A DNA stretch of 64,000 nt from Verrucomicrobiota bacterium (GCA_024233345.1 JACKPT010000010.1:62001-126000), one strand, 5' to 3'; shown: positions 32,748-41,527, numbered from the stretch's first letter. Made by a program: numbers and translations. The notes: generated from the sequence alone by a model not told the origin.

Positions 32748-33788
32748 TCAGGGGGACCAAAGATAGAGGGCACGGGGACGCTGGAGCCTGGTCAGGGTCC
32801 GTACCGGGTCGGGAGCCCGGAGGCTGGAGAACCAGTTGAAGAAAGAGGGATGTTCGTAGTAGCGGACAAATTTCAGGTCCTCGGTTCCGGCAAGCTCCTT
32901 CGCCTTTGCCGCTGCGTCTTCCCAACGACCCAGCGCATCAATCATGCCCTCGCGCAATGCGGTGGGCGCGGAGAAGATACTGCCATCGGTGAGAGGCGAG
33001 ATGTCCCGGTCTCCAAAGTTCCGGCCCTCGCGGACGATGTCGGTGAACCGTGTATAAAGCTCATCCACCATCCCTTGAAGCATGGAGGTTTCCGCTTCGG
33101 TCGGGGTGCGGAAGGGATTGAGCAGATCCTTGTTTTCACCGGACTTGATGGTGACGTCGCTGATGCCAATGCGCTGGCTCAAGTCGGCCCAGTTCAGTGA
33201 CTGCATGATCACCCCGATCGATCCGACCATGGCGGTGGGTTCAGCGACAATCCAGTCCGAGGCCATCGCGATATAATAACCTCCCGAGGCGGCCATATCC
33301 CGTATGTACGTCACAACAAAGCGATCCTCCCGGCTTTGCTTGAATTGGTTGAGAGCGGAATAGATCTGGTCGGTGGGGGTGATCGCACCGCCGGGAGAGT
33401 CGATTTCGAGCAGGATGACCTGAATTTCCTCATCCAGGGTGGCCGCCCGAATCTGGGACAGGGTGTAGGCCACCCAATCGTAGGACTCCTCGAACAGCCC
33501 GCCTTCGACCTCGCGAAAAATCAGGCCATCGATGGAGAGGCGCAGCGCCTTTGTCTCACCATCGCCGTAAGACCATTCCTCTTGGAATTCGGGAAACTCA
33601 TCCACGGCGGTGTCGCCAAGGGGTGTGGTGGTGCCGAATGATCCGAACGAGGAGGAGATCGCCATCGCGATGCCCAGTCCAATATTCAAGGCGATACTGC
33701 AGGCAAGCCCGATTCCGAGGACCAGAAACAGGATCCAGATGCCGCAGCCGCTACGGCGCTTGGGTGGGGCGGAGGTGGTCGTTTCCAT
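32748..33788 (-). CDS. sppA: Signal peptide peptidase SppA, short form
   Basis: 346 residues from the ATG at 33788. An N-terminal membrane anchor (CGIWILFLVLGIGLACSIAL) is followed by a Clp/crotonase-like serine protease domain with ILLEIDSPGGAITPTDQIY, the nucleophile in DMAASGGYYIAMASDWI and the general-base lysine in SGENKDLLNPFR. This single-domain form cleaves leftover signal peptides in the membrane. It stands alone between intergenic regions. The C-terminal tail (RALYLWSP) extends slightly past the usual end. Confidence 0.92.
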   Translation of the reverse strand: METTTSAPPKRRSGCGIWILFLVLGIGLACSIALNIGLGIAMAISSSFGSFGTTTPLGDTAVDEFPEFQEEWSYGDGETKALRLSIDGLIFREVEGGLFEESYDWVAYTLSQIRAATLDEEIQVILLEIDSPGGAITPTDQIYSALNQFKQSREDRFVVTYIRDMAASGGYYIAMASDWIVAEPTAMVGSIGVIMQSLNWADLSQRIGISDVTIKSGENKDLLNPFRTPTEAETSMLQGMVDELYTRFTDIVREGRNFGDRDISPLTDGSIFSAPTALREGMIDALGRWEDAAAKAKELAGTEDLKFVRYYEHPSFFNWFSSLRAPDPVRTLTRLQRPRALYLWSP

Positions 33789-33901
33789 GGGGGACAAGGT
33801 ACGGTTGCCAATCGGTGGCGTCAAACCTGGAGATTCATTCACCTGGCGAGGACCCGGAGGTCCACGCCAGGTAAAAACGGTGCTCCTGCTCTGCTGGAAC
33901 G

Positions 33902-33986
33902 AGTCGCCGATATGGAAATCGGCGCTACGGCCAATGGTCGGTTTCGTCCACCCGCGCCCGTGGTAGCGCCCATCTCCGAACGGGCG
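33902..33986 (-). repeat. REP-like palindrome pair, copy 1
   Basis: Two hairpin units: 33902-33928 (CGCCGAT/ATCGGCG arms, ending in GCGCTAC) and 33963-33986 (starting GTAGCGCCCATCTCCG). Both recur in opposite order and orientation at 41380-41454, the first at 27 of 27 and the second at 23 of 24 bases. This is the structure of REP/BIME elements. Confidence 0.75.
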
Positions 33987-34007
33987 TGGGTGGTTGGGGT
34001 GACGGGA

Positions 34008-35333
34008 CTAGAAACTACGGGTGCGCGCCTTGGGCTTGCGACGGGCAGGATGAGGACCGCTCCCGCGGTGAAAGCGCTTGCCGCCTCCCTGTCTTCCCCC
34101 CCCGCTTCGTCCACCGCGGCCGCCGAGAATCGGCCTCGACATGGTCGAGTGGAAGGCGTCTTCACAGTGGTAGGGATGGTCGGTTTCCATGGGCACCGGC
34201 TCACCGAGCATCTTCTCGATGTCCCGCAGGTAGGCGCGGGATTCCGCACAACAGAAGGAAATCGCATGCCCGGTCGCGCCTGCGCGAGCGGTGCGCCCGA
34301 TCCGGTGAATGTAGGTTTCCGCTTCCACCGGAAGGTCATAGTTGATCACATGGGTGATATCGTCGACATCAATCCCGCGCGCCGCGACATCGGTGGCTAC
34401 CAGGGCCCGGAAATGCCCCTGCTTGAATCCATGCAACGCCTTGTTGCGGGCAGCCTGGGTCTTGTTTCCGTGAATGGCGGTTCCGGAAATCCCGGCGTCC
34501 ATCAGCATCTCCGTGACCTGATTGGCGGTGTGTTTCATCTGGGTAAACACAATCACCTTGTCGACCTTGGGGTCGTTGAATAGCGACAGCAGCAGGGCGG
34601 TCTTGTTTTTCTTGCCGACAAACAACACCCGCTGGCGAATGCGGTCCAGCGCCGGACCTTCATCGGCCACTGCAATCACGGCGGGGTTGGTCACCATGGT
34701 GTGGGCGAGAGAGAGCATCGCGGGGGCAAGGGTGGCGGAGAAAAACAGGGTCTGCCGTTCAGGGGGAATTTCTTCGAGCACTTGCTTGATATCGGGCAGG
34801 AATCCCATGTCCAACATGCGGTCCACTTCATCGAGGATGAAGTACTGGATACCGCTGAACCGGACATGGTTCTGGCGGTAGAGGTCGAGCAACCGTCCCG
34901 GGGTGGCGACCAGAATGTCGACCCCGCGGCGAAGCGCCTTCACCTGGGACATTTGGTTGACCCCGCCGAAAACCACGGTGTGGCGGAGGCGGAGAAATTT
35001 CCCATAGGTCTGGATGCTCTGGGCGATCTGGGCCGCAAGTTCCCGGGTGGGGGCGAGGATCAGGGCGCGTGGGGTGCCCTGTCGGGGGGGGCGGGTATCC
35101 GCCGCCAGCTTCTGCAGCAGGGGCAGCACAAAAGCTGCGGTCTTGCCGGTGCCGGTGGGGGCGCTGCCGATCAGGTCCTGTCCGTCGAGCAGCAGGGGAA
35201 TACACTGCTCCTGGATGGGTGTCGGGTGGACATATCCTTCGGCGGCAATCGCCCGCTGAAGTTCCTTGAGCAGGCTGCCAAAGGCGCCCTGCAGGGGTTG
35301 AGTTTGCGGCTGGGCCGCTGGCTTGGTGTTCAT
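34008..35333 (-). CDS. ATP-dependent RNA helicase, DEAD-box family (RhlE-like)
   Basis: 441 residues with the full motif set: TPIQEQCIP (Q), APTGTGKTAAF (I), PTRELAAQ (Ia), TPGRLLDL (Ib), ILDEVDRMLDMGF (II), FFSATL (III), RGIDVDDITHVINYD (V) and HRIGRTARAG (VI). Motif II reads DEVD rather than DEAD. A Gly/Arg-rich basic tail (GGRGGRSGGGRQGGGKRF) is as in RhlE/CsdA helicases and aids RNA binding. Likely roles are ribosome assembly and cold adaptation. A 325-base leader region upstream has no other gene, so an untranslated regulatory leader is possible. Confidence 0.92.
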   Translation of the reverse strand: MNTKPAAQPQTQPLQGAFGSLLKELQRAIAAEGYVHPTPIQEQCIPLLLDGQDLIGSAPTGTGKTAAFVLPLLQKLAADTRPPRQGTPRALILAPTRELAAQIAQSIQTYGKFLRLRHTVVFGGVNQMSQVKALRRGVDILVATPGRLLDLYRQNHVRFSGIQYFILDEVDRMLDMGFLPDIKQVLEEIPPERQTLFFSATLAPAMLSLAHTMVTNPAVIAVADEGPALDRIRQRVLFVGKKNKTALLLSLFNDPKVDKVIVFTQMKHTANQVTEMLMDAGISGTAIHGNKTQAARNKALHGFKQGHFRALVATDVAARGIDVDDITHVINYDLPVEAETYIHRIGRTARAGATGHAISFCCAESRAYLRDIEKMLGEPVPMETDHPYHCEDAFHSTMSRPILGGRGGRSGGGRQGGGKRFHRGSGPHPARRKPKARTRSF

Positions 35334-35658
35334 GGTATTTCTTTCCTGTTGGTAAGGTCCGGGGTTCTACAGATCTCAAACCGCCGGACGCGAGGATAAG
35401 AAACGACCGCGGAAAAATGCGGTACTGGGTGCGGCCCGGTTTTCAGGTCCGGGTGACACAATCGAAAAGTGGTTGGTTCGTAATCGGGTGGCTACAGGCG
35501 ATCAGACATGCCTGCACGAAAACCCGTGTGTTCATACCCAGTCGCAGCCGGGATGGATACTGGTAACCCCCCGCCTATGGCAAGACAAATCGAAAAAAAA
35601 GAATTCATGCAGCGGGGGTGTCCGCGATCAGGCTTGGAATGAAACCCCCGGGTGAGGT
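35334..35658. other. Divergent intergenic region
   Basis: Lies between the helicase (minus) and the FIST gene (plus). Only a small ACCGC/GCGGT hairpin near 35410 was noticed; promoters for both genes must be here but none stands out. Confidence 0.3.
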
Positions 35659-36888
35659 ATGCAACAAGGCATGAAATGGGCAAGTGTGATTGAAGAGGGA
35701 GCCAACCTGTCGCAACTGGTGGATCGGGCCGCGGCCCGGCTGCATGAAAAGTTGGGCACGGGTCAACCGGACCTTGTCCTGTCTTTTTGCACGGGGCATT
35801 TCCGGGGTGAGATCGAACATTTTCCCGGTCTGCTGCAAGCCCGGTGCCCGTCCCGGGTTTCCGCGGGCTGTCTGGCATCCGGTGTCATTGGCGAAGGGAG
35901 GGAAGTGGAGGGGCGTCCAGCGCTCAGTCTGGTGGGGGCGGTGCTTCCCCAGGTATCGATCCAACCGTTCTATCTTGTCACCGATGAGCTCCCCGATGAG
36001 GACAGCGCGCCGGAGGTCTGGCGCAAGCGTATCGGCATCGACGATGCACCGGGCGGTCCCCGGCCTCAGTTCATTTTGCTGGCGGACCCCTTCACGTCGA
36101 TGACCGAAGCCCTGCTGGCGGGGTTGGATTATGCCTACCCCGGCAGCACGGTTGTAGGCGGGTTTGCCAGTGCGGGTCGGCAGCCGGGGGAAAATGTGCT
36201 GTGGTTGGGATCCGGGTTGTATCGCGAGGGCATGGTGGGTCTTGCCCTTTCCGGCCAGGTATCGCTTTCCCCGGTGGTGGCTCAGGGGTGTCGGCCGATC
36301 GGTGATCCGCTGCTGGTATCCTCGTGCCGCGGTACCACCCTGTTTAAGGTGGGGGAAGAAACCCCGCTCCAGTATCTGAACCGACTCTATACATCGGTCT
36401 CTCCGGGGGCCCAGGCGCGCATGAAGGATTCGCTGGTGATCGGAATGCAGTTGGCGGACCCGTTGGGAAGTGACGTCAGCCAGGCCCCCTTTCTCATTCG
36501 CAACCTGCTTCAGGCGAACTATCAGAATGGCAGTGTGGATGTCGGAGCCTATCTGCGGGATGGCCAGGTGGTTCAATTTCACATCCGCGATCGCGCGGCT
36601 GCCAGTGAGGAGCTGACGCATCAACTGGATTCCGCGGCCATGGACCACCTGACCCGGAATGATCCGGCCGGTTGCCTGCTCTTTTCCTGTCTGGGCCGAG
36701 GGCAGCATCTGTTCGGGACACCCGATCATGACTCGGCGAGTTTTTTGTCGCGGTTCCCCGGGGTGGAGCCGGGCGGATTTTTCTGCGGCGGTGAAGTGGG
36801 GCCGGTGGGGAGTGAGACCTATGTACATGGGTTCACCAGCGTGTTTGCGCTGATCGGTGATCCCCCCCGCGGGTTGGATGCAACTTGA
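35659..36888 (+). CDS. FIST domain sensory protein
   Basis: 409 residues with the two-part FIST_N/FIST_C layout: RVSAGCLASGVIGEGREVEG and STVVGGFASAG in the N-terminal part, then LSGQVSLSPVVAQGCRPIGD at the junction, and GCLLFSCLGRGQHLFG with GGFFCGGEVGP near the end. FIST proteins are presumed small-ligand (amino acid) sensors and normally occur in signal-transduction systems. Here no kinase or cyclase is adjacent; instead a glycosyltransferase gene starts in the stop codon (TTGA), a less usual partner. Confidence 0.88.
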   Translation: MQQGMKWASVIEEGANLSQLVDRAAARLHEKLGTGQPDLVLSFCTGHFRGEIEHFPGLLQARCPSRVSAGCLASGVIGEGREVEGRPALSLVGAVLPQVSIQPFYLVTDELPDEDSAPEVWRKRIGIDDAPGGPRPQFILLADPFTSMTEALLAGLDYAYPGSTVVGGFASAGRQPGENVLWLGSGLYREGMVGLALSGQVSLSPVVAQGCRPIGDPLLVSSCRGTTLFKVGEETPLQYLNRLYTSVSPGAQARMKDSLVIGMQLADPLGSDVSQAPFLIRNLLQANYQNGSVDVGAYLRDGQVVQFHIRDRAAASEELTHQLDSAAMDHLTRNDPAGCLLFSCLGRGQHLFGTPDHDSASFLSRFPGVEPGGFFCGGEVGPVGSETYVHGFTSVFALIGDPPRGLDAT

Positions 36889-37964
36889 AGCCGCTGGTCT
36901 ATGCCATTACCGGCCATGGGTATGGCCATGGGGTCCGGTCCTGCGACCTCATTCATGCGCTCTGTTGCCGGTCCCCGGATCTGCCGATCATCATCGTATC
37001 GAGTCTCCTGGAGAGTTTTCTTGAGAACCGGCTGGAGGGATTCCTGGACCGGCTGAGTTTTGAACCGCGGTCGCTGGATGTGGGGATGGTGCAGCTCGAT
37101 TCGGTTCGGGTGGATCTGGCTGCCACCGAACAGGCCCTGACCCGGCTGTGCCGGGATTGGGAGAAGCTGGTCCGGCAGGAAACGGTGTTTCTGGAGGCGG
37201 TGAGGGCTTGCGGGGTGGTGGCGGATATACCGGGCATCCCTCTGGAGGCGGCAGCCCGGGCAGGCATTCCCGGGATTGCGGTGGGCAACTTCGGCTGGGA
37301 CTGGATTTATCGCTCGGTGGTGCGGCGGGACCCGGTTTGGCAGGAGGCGGGATACCGGTATGCCGAGGCCTATCGGGGGGCCAAAACCTTGATTCGTCTC
37401 CCGTTTCATGAACCCATGAGCGCCTTTCCGTCGGTGGTGGATTCGCCACTGGTTTCGCGCCGGGGTACCCGTCAGCGCGCCCGGTTGGCAGCGCTTACCG
37501 GCGCCGATCCCGGCAAACAATGGGCTCTGCTCTCGTTCAGCACGCTGGACTGGGGTGAGGACGCCATTCGCCGGGTACAGTCGCTTCCGGCCACCGAGTG
37601 CTTTACCGTCAAGCCCCTGGCATTTCCCGGACTTCGCGCCGTCGACCGGCGCGATGTAAGCTATACCGATGTGCTGGCCAGTTGTGATGTGGTGGTCACC
37701 AAACCCGGCTACGGGGTGTTGTCGGAATGCGTGGTTCACGACAAACCGATCCTCTATGTTGAGCGAACCGACTTTGCGGAATACCCGGTGCTGGAGGCGT
37801 CGGTCCGGGCTCACCTTCGTCATGTTCACCTGCCCGCTGAGAGGCTCTATCAGGGGGAGCTCCAGGCTGGTTTGGAGGCGATTGCTGCCTGTCCGCCGCC
37901 CGAAGTGAGGTTGGTCTCGGATGAGGGGGACCTTGCCGCCTCGGAAATCCTCGCCATGCTGTAA
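36885..37964 (+). CDS. Glycosyltransferase-like protein (GT-B, L-arabinokinase N-domain type)
   Basis: 359 residues, beginning at a TTG that overlaps the FIST stop (TTGA); no other start gives the conserved N-terminus. AITGHGYGHGVRSCDLI is the Gly/His-rich loop of GT-B enzymes related to the N-terminal half of L-arabinokinases, as is VADIPGIPLEAAARAGIPGI followed by NFGWDWIY. The C-terminal donor region is DVVVTKPGYGVLSECVVHDK, GT28-like. Its sugar donor and acceptor are unknown. Coupling with FIST suggests a joint function. Confidence 0.72.
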   Translation: MKPLVYAITGHGYGHGVRSCDLIHALCCRSPDLPIIIVSSLLESFLENRLEGFLDRLSFEPRSLDVGMVQLDSVRVDLAATEQALTRLCRDWEKLVRQETVFLEAVRACGVVADIPGIPLEAAARAGIPGIAVGNFGWDWIYRSVVRRDPVWQEAGYRYAEAYRGAKTLIRLPFHEPMSAFPSVVDSPLVSRRGTRQRARLAALTGADPGKQWALLSFSTLDWGEDAIRRVQSLPATECFTVKPLAFPGLRAVDRRDVSYTDVLASCDVVVTKPGYGVLSECVVHDKPILYVERTDFAEYPVLEASVRAHLRHVHLPAERLYQGELQAGLEAIAACPPPEVRLVSDEGDLAASEILAML

Positions 37965-38009
37965 GGAATGGCTGGCCCTGGCGACTCACCGGAAACAGGA
38001 GGAGACGGC

Positions 38010-38603
38010 ATGAAGCAAGGTTGGCTGATACTCTGGGTAATCGGAATGATGGGAGGCTGGGCGATGGCAGATACGGAGAAGAGCAGGAAAGACGTGGAGA
38101 CCGCGACATTCGGGGGTGGCTGTTTCTGGTGTGTCGAGGCGGTCTTTGAAGGGGTGGAGGGCGTGCTTTCGGTCGTGTCCGGCTACGAGGGCGGCGACCA
38201 GCCCCAGCCGACCTATGAGCAGGTCTCCTCGGGCCGCTCCGGTCATGCCGAGGTGGTCCGAATTGAGTTCGATCCCCATCAAGTCTCTTACGACCGCCTG
38301 CTGGATCTGTTCTGGGAGGCCCATGATCCCACCCAGGTGAACCGCCAGGGAGCAGATGTCGGGACCCAATACCGCTCGGTGATTTTCTACATGACCGAGG
38401 ACCAGCGACTACAGGCCGAGGCCGCCAAGGCCAAACTTGGCGCCTCAGGAAAATACGACAAGCCCATCGCGACCCAGATTGTGCCTTCCACCGGGTTTTA
38501 CCCCGCAGAGCCCTACCATCAGGATTACTTTCGCAATCACCCGCGTGCGCCCTACTCGATGTTTGTCATCCAGCCCAAACTGAAAAAACTCGGGCGGAAG
38601 TAA
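38010..38603 (+). CDS. msrA: Peptide methionine sulfoxide reductase A, exported
   Basis: 197 residues from the ATG at 38010, with AGGAGG 6 bases upstream. A signal peptide (GWLILWVIGMMGGWAMA) implies a periplasmic enzyme. The active site is FGGGCFWCVEAVFEGVEGV; other MsrA blocks are GYEGG, HAEVVRIEFDP and DVGTQYRSVIFY. It reduces the S-epimer of methionine sulfoxide in proteins. Confidence 0.95.
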   Translation: MKQGWLILWVIGMMGGWAMADTEKSRKDVETATFGGGCFWCVEAVFEGVEGVLSVVSGYEGGDQPQPTYEQVSSGRSGHAEVVRIEFDPHQVSYDRLLDLFWEAHDPTQVNRQGADVGTQYRSVIFYMTEDQRLQAEAAKAKLGASGKYDKPIATQIVPSTGFYPAEPYHQDYFRNHPRAPYSMFVIQPKLKKLGRK

Positions 38604-38608
38604 TCGGC

Positions 38609-39061
38609 TTACGCCTTGGCGTATTCTCGCAGGAAGCCCCGGAATTGCTGACGGTGCTCTTCTTCGTCAGCGAGCAGGGTGATGCAGAGATCCTGGGTGA
38701 CGTAATCCTTGCCGTCGCATAGCTTGACCAGCTTGTTGTATCCCTTGATCGCGTCTTCTTCGGCGGCAATGACGCCCTTGATCACCCCAATCACATCCGT
38801 GCTGTCCTTGGGTGGTTGCAGGTATTTCTGGGTCGCCTTGAAGGCCATCGAGCCGGGAACCTTGCCGCCCAACACCTTGATCCGGCGGGCAAGCTGCTGG
38901 GCATGGCCCAGCTCTTCGGTGATGTCGGCGGCGAGTGAATTCTTGATTGCTTCAGCCCGCACCCCGTCGAGGTTGGTTGCGTTTGCGATGTAGTTTTGAA
39001 CGGTTTCGATCTCGCTCCAATACGCGTCGATCAGTGCGGCGATAATTGCTTTTGTAGCCAT
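38609..39061 (-). CDS. Ferritin-like diiron protein
   Basis: 150 residues from the ATG at 39061 with a good AGGAGA upstream. A four-helix bundle carries diiron ligands in the expected order: Glu17/Glu19, EELGH (Glu50, His53), AAEED (Glu101/102) and EEEH (Glu133, His136). It resembles bacterioferritin-like single-domain proteins rather than 24-mer ferritin; iron storage or peroxide protection is likely. It converges on msrA with a 5-base gap, an association that fits oxidative stress. Confidence 0.8.
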   Translation of the reverse strand: MATKAIIAALIDAYWSEIETVQNYIANATNLDGVRAEAIKNSLAADITEELGHAQQLARRIKVLGGKVPGSMAFKATQKYLQPPKDSTDVIGVIKGVIAAEEDAIKGYNKLVKLCDGKDYVTQDLCITLLADEEEHRQQFRGFLREYAKA

Positions 39062-39499
39062 AGTGGATTCTCCTTCTTTCTGTCCAAGATACCATGAATG
39101 GCCGACCAATCCAAGCCGCCCCGGAAGGTGGACTCTTTCCCCCCGATTCTACACAACCCAATCCTCATCCGTGCGATCTGCAAGATCCGTGGGCAATCAG
39201 ACCAACCCAACCCGCACAGCTATTTGCTGCGCATCGATTCGTGGTTTTCGTGATATTCGTGGGCATTCAGACCAACCCAACCCAAACAGCCATTGGCAAC
39301 GCCCTCTTTACCATTGCCTTACAGGAATCAACTCTGATTTCGTAAGAAACACCGACAGAATCCAGCAGATGACTTTGGGCTTCCCATAGCAGAAAGAACC
39401 GCTACGCTTCCGCTTCATACCGAGTGCCTTATGGATGCAATGCAAGAACATCTGATGCTCACGAGAAAAAGCACTCAATAACTTGTTGGCTCTAGAAGA
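39062..39499. other. Intergenic region with dispersed repeat
   Basis: Holds the 109-bp repeat at 39158-39266 and its partial tandem continuation. A TTGTTGG at 39483-39489 lies just before the next gene. No gene seen. Confidence 0.4.
39158..39266 (+). repeat. 109-bp dispersed repeat, left copy
   Basis: Matches 41528-41636 in the same orientation with 5 mismatches. Its CGTGGGCA-TCAGACCAACCC portion recurs 70 bp later at 39258-39292, so the element is partly tandem. It has the CCGTGCGATC/GATCCGTGGG wording of dispersed repeats seen in many environmental bacteria. Confidence 0.8.
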
Positions 39500-40009
39500 A
39501 TGAAGATCAAATTGACATGTCTGGCGCTCTGCATGCTGGCCCTGTGCGGTTGCGGGAAGCAGCCAGAGAATGTAGCCAAGGTGCAACGGCTTCCAGCAGG
39601 GCATTTCATTTCGTGGGACCAAGCACAGTGGGTGAACTGGCTAGGCAACGCTGGTTTCACACAGATTCAGACGAAGGACGACGGACTGGCTTGTGATCTC
39701 ATGGGAACGACTACCGACAACAAACAAGTCGTCGTGAACTTCTTCCCCGACGGCAAACTGAAGGACCTGATGTTTGCACACATCACCTCAGACCTAAGCG
39801 CCACCGGAAAACTGGCGACTGCACAGAGCTGTCTCTCGATGGTCGACAGTCTGGATCCATACCTCGGCGACAGCTTTGCCGAAATAGCGGATACTGATCG
39901 AAATGCTGCCTTTCTGATGAACACTCGGAAGTATCCGTGGAGAAACACCCCCTATGTCATCGGCATCACCACGGCAAACAAGTTCTGGCTGGAATTCAAA
40001 ACCGAATGA
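39500..40009 (+). CDS. Small lipoprotein, hypothetical
   Basis: 169 residues. Signal peptide II: KLTCLALCMLALCGCGKQ with lipobox LCGC, so the mature protein is lipid-anchored. The body (AGHFISWDQAQWVNWLGNAG, then DNKQVVVNFFPDGKLKDLMF) matches no family I know. Lower G+C than the core genes, and a strong hairpin follows its stop, so it looks like a mobile cassette gene. Confidence 0.6.
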   Translation: MKIKLTCLALCMLALCGCGKQPENVAKVQRLPAGHFISWDQAQWVNWLGNAGFTQIQTKDDGLACDLMGTTTDNKQVVVNFFPDGKLKDLMFAHITSDLSATGKLATAQSCLSMVDSLDPYLGDSFAEIADTDRNAAFLMNTRKYPWRNTPYVIGITTANKFWLEFKTE

Positions 40010-40075
40010 GCGAACAATCACCTTCACTTTATCGTCGGCCCGCTGGGCCGCCGAAAAGTGAGGTGGCACGTTCGC
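40010..40075. repeat. Long imperfect hairpin between cassette-like genes
   Basis: GCGAAC (40010-40015) pairs with GTTCGC (40070-40075); inside, CACC/GGTG, TTCACTTT/AAGTGA and TCG-CGGCCC/GGGCCG-CGA pair around a GCT loop. No T-run follows, so it is not a plain terminator; the AAC...GTT ends recall integron attC sites, without the full consensus. Confidence 0.6.
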
Positions 40076-40091
40076 CATGGATGATGGCTGC

Positions 40092-40120
40092 TTTACGAAA
40101 TTTGTGTGAGATGCTAAACT
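40092..40120 (+). promoter_or_regulatory. Possible promoter, leaderless start
   Basis: TTTACG and TAAACT with a 17-base spacer. The predicted transcription start coincides with the ATG at 40127. Confidence 0.3.
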
Positions 40121-40126
40121 ATTGCC

Positions 40127-40315
40127 ATGATTCAGAAGGTGATACATCGGCAGCCGCTCAAGGATGAAGGCAGGCCAGCAATCGAGTTGCGCTACTGGTT
40201 AAGTGTTCCTCCTGAGAAGCGCATTGAGGCTGTTGAACTCCTTCGCAGGCAGCACTATGGAAGCTCAACCCGACTACAGAGAACTGCTCGAGTTGTTCAA
40301 CTCCCGAGGAGTTGA
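40127..40315 (+). CDS. Small protein paired with the nucleotidyltransferase (antitoxin-like)
   Basis: 62 residues. The sequence ELRYWLSVPPEKRIEAVELL followed by RRQHYGSSTRLQRTARVVQL is a short conserved type that commonly precedes nucleotidyltransferase genes. Its 3' half overlaps the nucleotidyltransferase start by 59 bases in another frame. The pair resembles a toxin-antitoxin or AbiE-like module; direct activity is inference. Confidence 0.6.
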   Translation: MIQKVIHRQPLKDEGRPAIELRYWLSVPPEKRIEAVELLRRQHYGSSTRLQRTARVVQLPRS

Positions 40316-40715
40316 ATTTCTCATTGTTGGCGCCTATGCGCTTGCCTTTTACGGATCACCCCGAACGACAGGCGATATTGACCTACTCGTCAACCCGACC
40401 CCAGATAATGCCGAGCGGATTATCGCCGCGCTGGATGACTTTGGCTTCGGGTCTCTTGGGCTGAGGAAGGATGACTTTCTCGCCCCCGACCAGGTCATAC
40501 AGCTTGGCGTTCCTCCTGTGCGCATCGATATTCTTACTTCTCTATCGGGCATTACGTGGACGGAGGCATACGATGGAAAAGAAGCCGGCAGCTACGGGGA
40601 TGTGCCTGTGTTCTTCATCGGCAAGTCCGAATATATCAAGAACAAGAAGGCCACGGGCCGCAAAAAGGACGAAGCCGACATTGAAGCCTTAGAAGATAAC
40701 CAAGGGCGAACATGA
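40257..40715 (+). CDS. Nucleotidyltransferase of MNT/AbiEii-like type
   Basis: 152 residues from the ATG at 40257. The active site is FLIVGAYALAFYGSPRTTGDID, shown here in part: the GS of YGSPR and the DID metal-binding aspartates, as in minimal nucleotidyltransferases. Downstream FIGKSEYIKNKKATGRKKDE, with a lysine-rich helix and DEADIEALE, matches the C-terminal motif of the family (K-x-A-x-GRxKDxxD). Such proteins AMPylate or add nucleotides to tRNA or a partner and act as toxins in two-gene modules. Confidence 0.8.
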   Translation: MEAQPDYRELLELFNSRGVEFLIVGAYALAFYGSPRTTGDIDLLVNPTPDNAERIIAALDDFGFGSLGLRKDDFLAPDQVIQLGVPPVRIDILTSLSGITWTEAYDGKEAGSYGDVPVFFIGKSEYIKNKKATGRKKDEADIEALEDNQGRT

Positions 40716-40755
40716 GGCTCGAGCGGACCGGGTATCGCTGCCGCTCAGCCTTGTT
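40709..40755. repeat. attC-like hairpin
   Basis: AAC at 40709-40711, then AGGCT-cg-AGCGG (40715-40726) pairs with CCGCT-c-AGCCT (40741-40751), then GTT at 40753-40755. Bulges and AAC/GTT ends are like integron attC folding, though GTTGGAA departs from the GTTRRRY core. Confidence 0.45.
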
Positions 40756-40764
40756 GGAACTGAG

Positions 40765-41283
40765 ATGAAGAAGATGCGAGCCATATTCATTGTGATTACT
40801 TGCGTTATCTCCTGTTACATAGCTGTCGTATTGCTATGGAAGGACGATCGGCTCGTGGGCGTTTATGCCCCGGATGCAATCGAAACGCATGCTACCTGGA
40901 AGCCATGGTCAGAAATCACTCTTCATGACACTTACAATATTCTCGGTCAGATATTTCAAGAGGCCCCCGTTCAATTCACAACCCGAAAAATGGCCCTGAA
41001 AAGTGGTGCGGATGCCGTAACAAATCGATATTGGACACTCTGGAAGCGAAGCAATGATGCAGTGATTTTTGTGCGCCCATTCACGGTCTTCCACGTTACG
41101 TATACGCTTGATGGGATGTGGATGAAAATAATTCCCAACACCGGGAAGTCACTTCACGCCAAGATGCTGCGATTAAGAAACCCGGACTATTCATTGCCGT
41201 GGTGGCTTCAGGCTGAAACCCGGATTAATGAGCAGTCGAACACCAGCACTTCCGAAACAGACGGTCAAAATAACACACCATAA
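40765..41283 (+). CDS. Hypothetical membrane-anchored protein
   Basis: 172 residues with one N-terminal membrane segment (IFIVITCVISCYIAVVLLW) and an outer domain ending in a Ser/Thr/Asn-rich tail. No family recognised. AT-rich composition compared with the core genome, and TTGTTGG stands 8 bases upstream of its ATG as with the lipoprotein gene. Confidence 0.55.
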   Translation: MKKMRAIFIVITCVISCYIAVVLLWKDDRLVGVYAPDAIETHATWKPWSEITLHDTYNILGQIFQEAPVQFTTRKMALKSGADAVTNRYWTLWKRSNDAVIFVRPFTVFHVTYTLDGMWMKIIPNTGKSLHAKMLRLRNPDYSLPWWLQAETRINEQSNTSTSETDGQNNTP

Positions 41284-41379
41284 AACGATACGTTCCAACA
41301 TGTCCCTCCAGAGGAATCAGGTAATTCGTGGGTTACACAGCTATTGGCAAGCCAGGGAACAGAGAGTCGGTCCCGGCGT

Positions 41380-41454
41380 GTAGCGCCGATTTCCATATCG
41401 GCGACTTACCCCGCTCGCTGTAACAGCCAACGCCCATTCGGAGATGGGCGCTAC
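41380..41454 (+). repeat. REP-like palindrome pair, copy 2
   Basis: 41380-41406 and 41431-41454, inverted relative to the pair at 33902-33986. Confidence 0.75.
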
Positions 41455-41527
41455 GCACGATAGGGGTGCGGACATTTCAAGCTCAGATTGACGGACCACT
41501 CATTGCCTGCCCACTGTTTTACCCACT

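Noticed and set aside
39158..39300. Tandem-looking repeats considered as a CRISPR array
   Set aside because: Only one and a half units, no regular spacer and no cas genes in the window.
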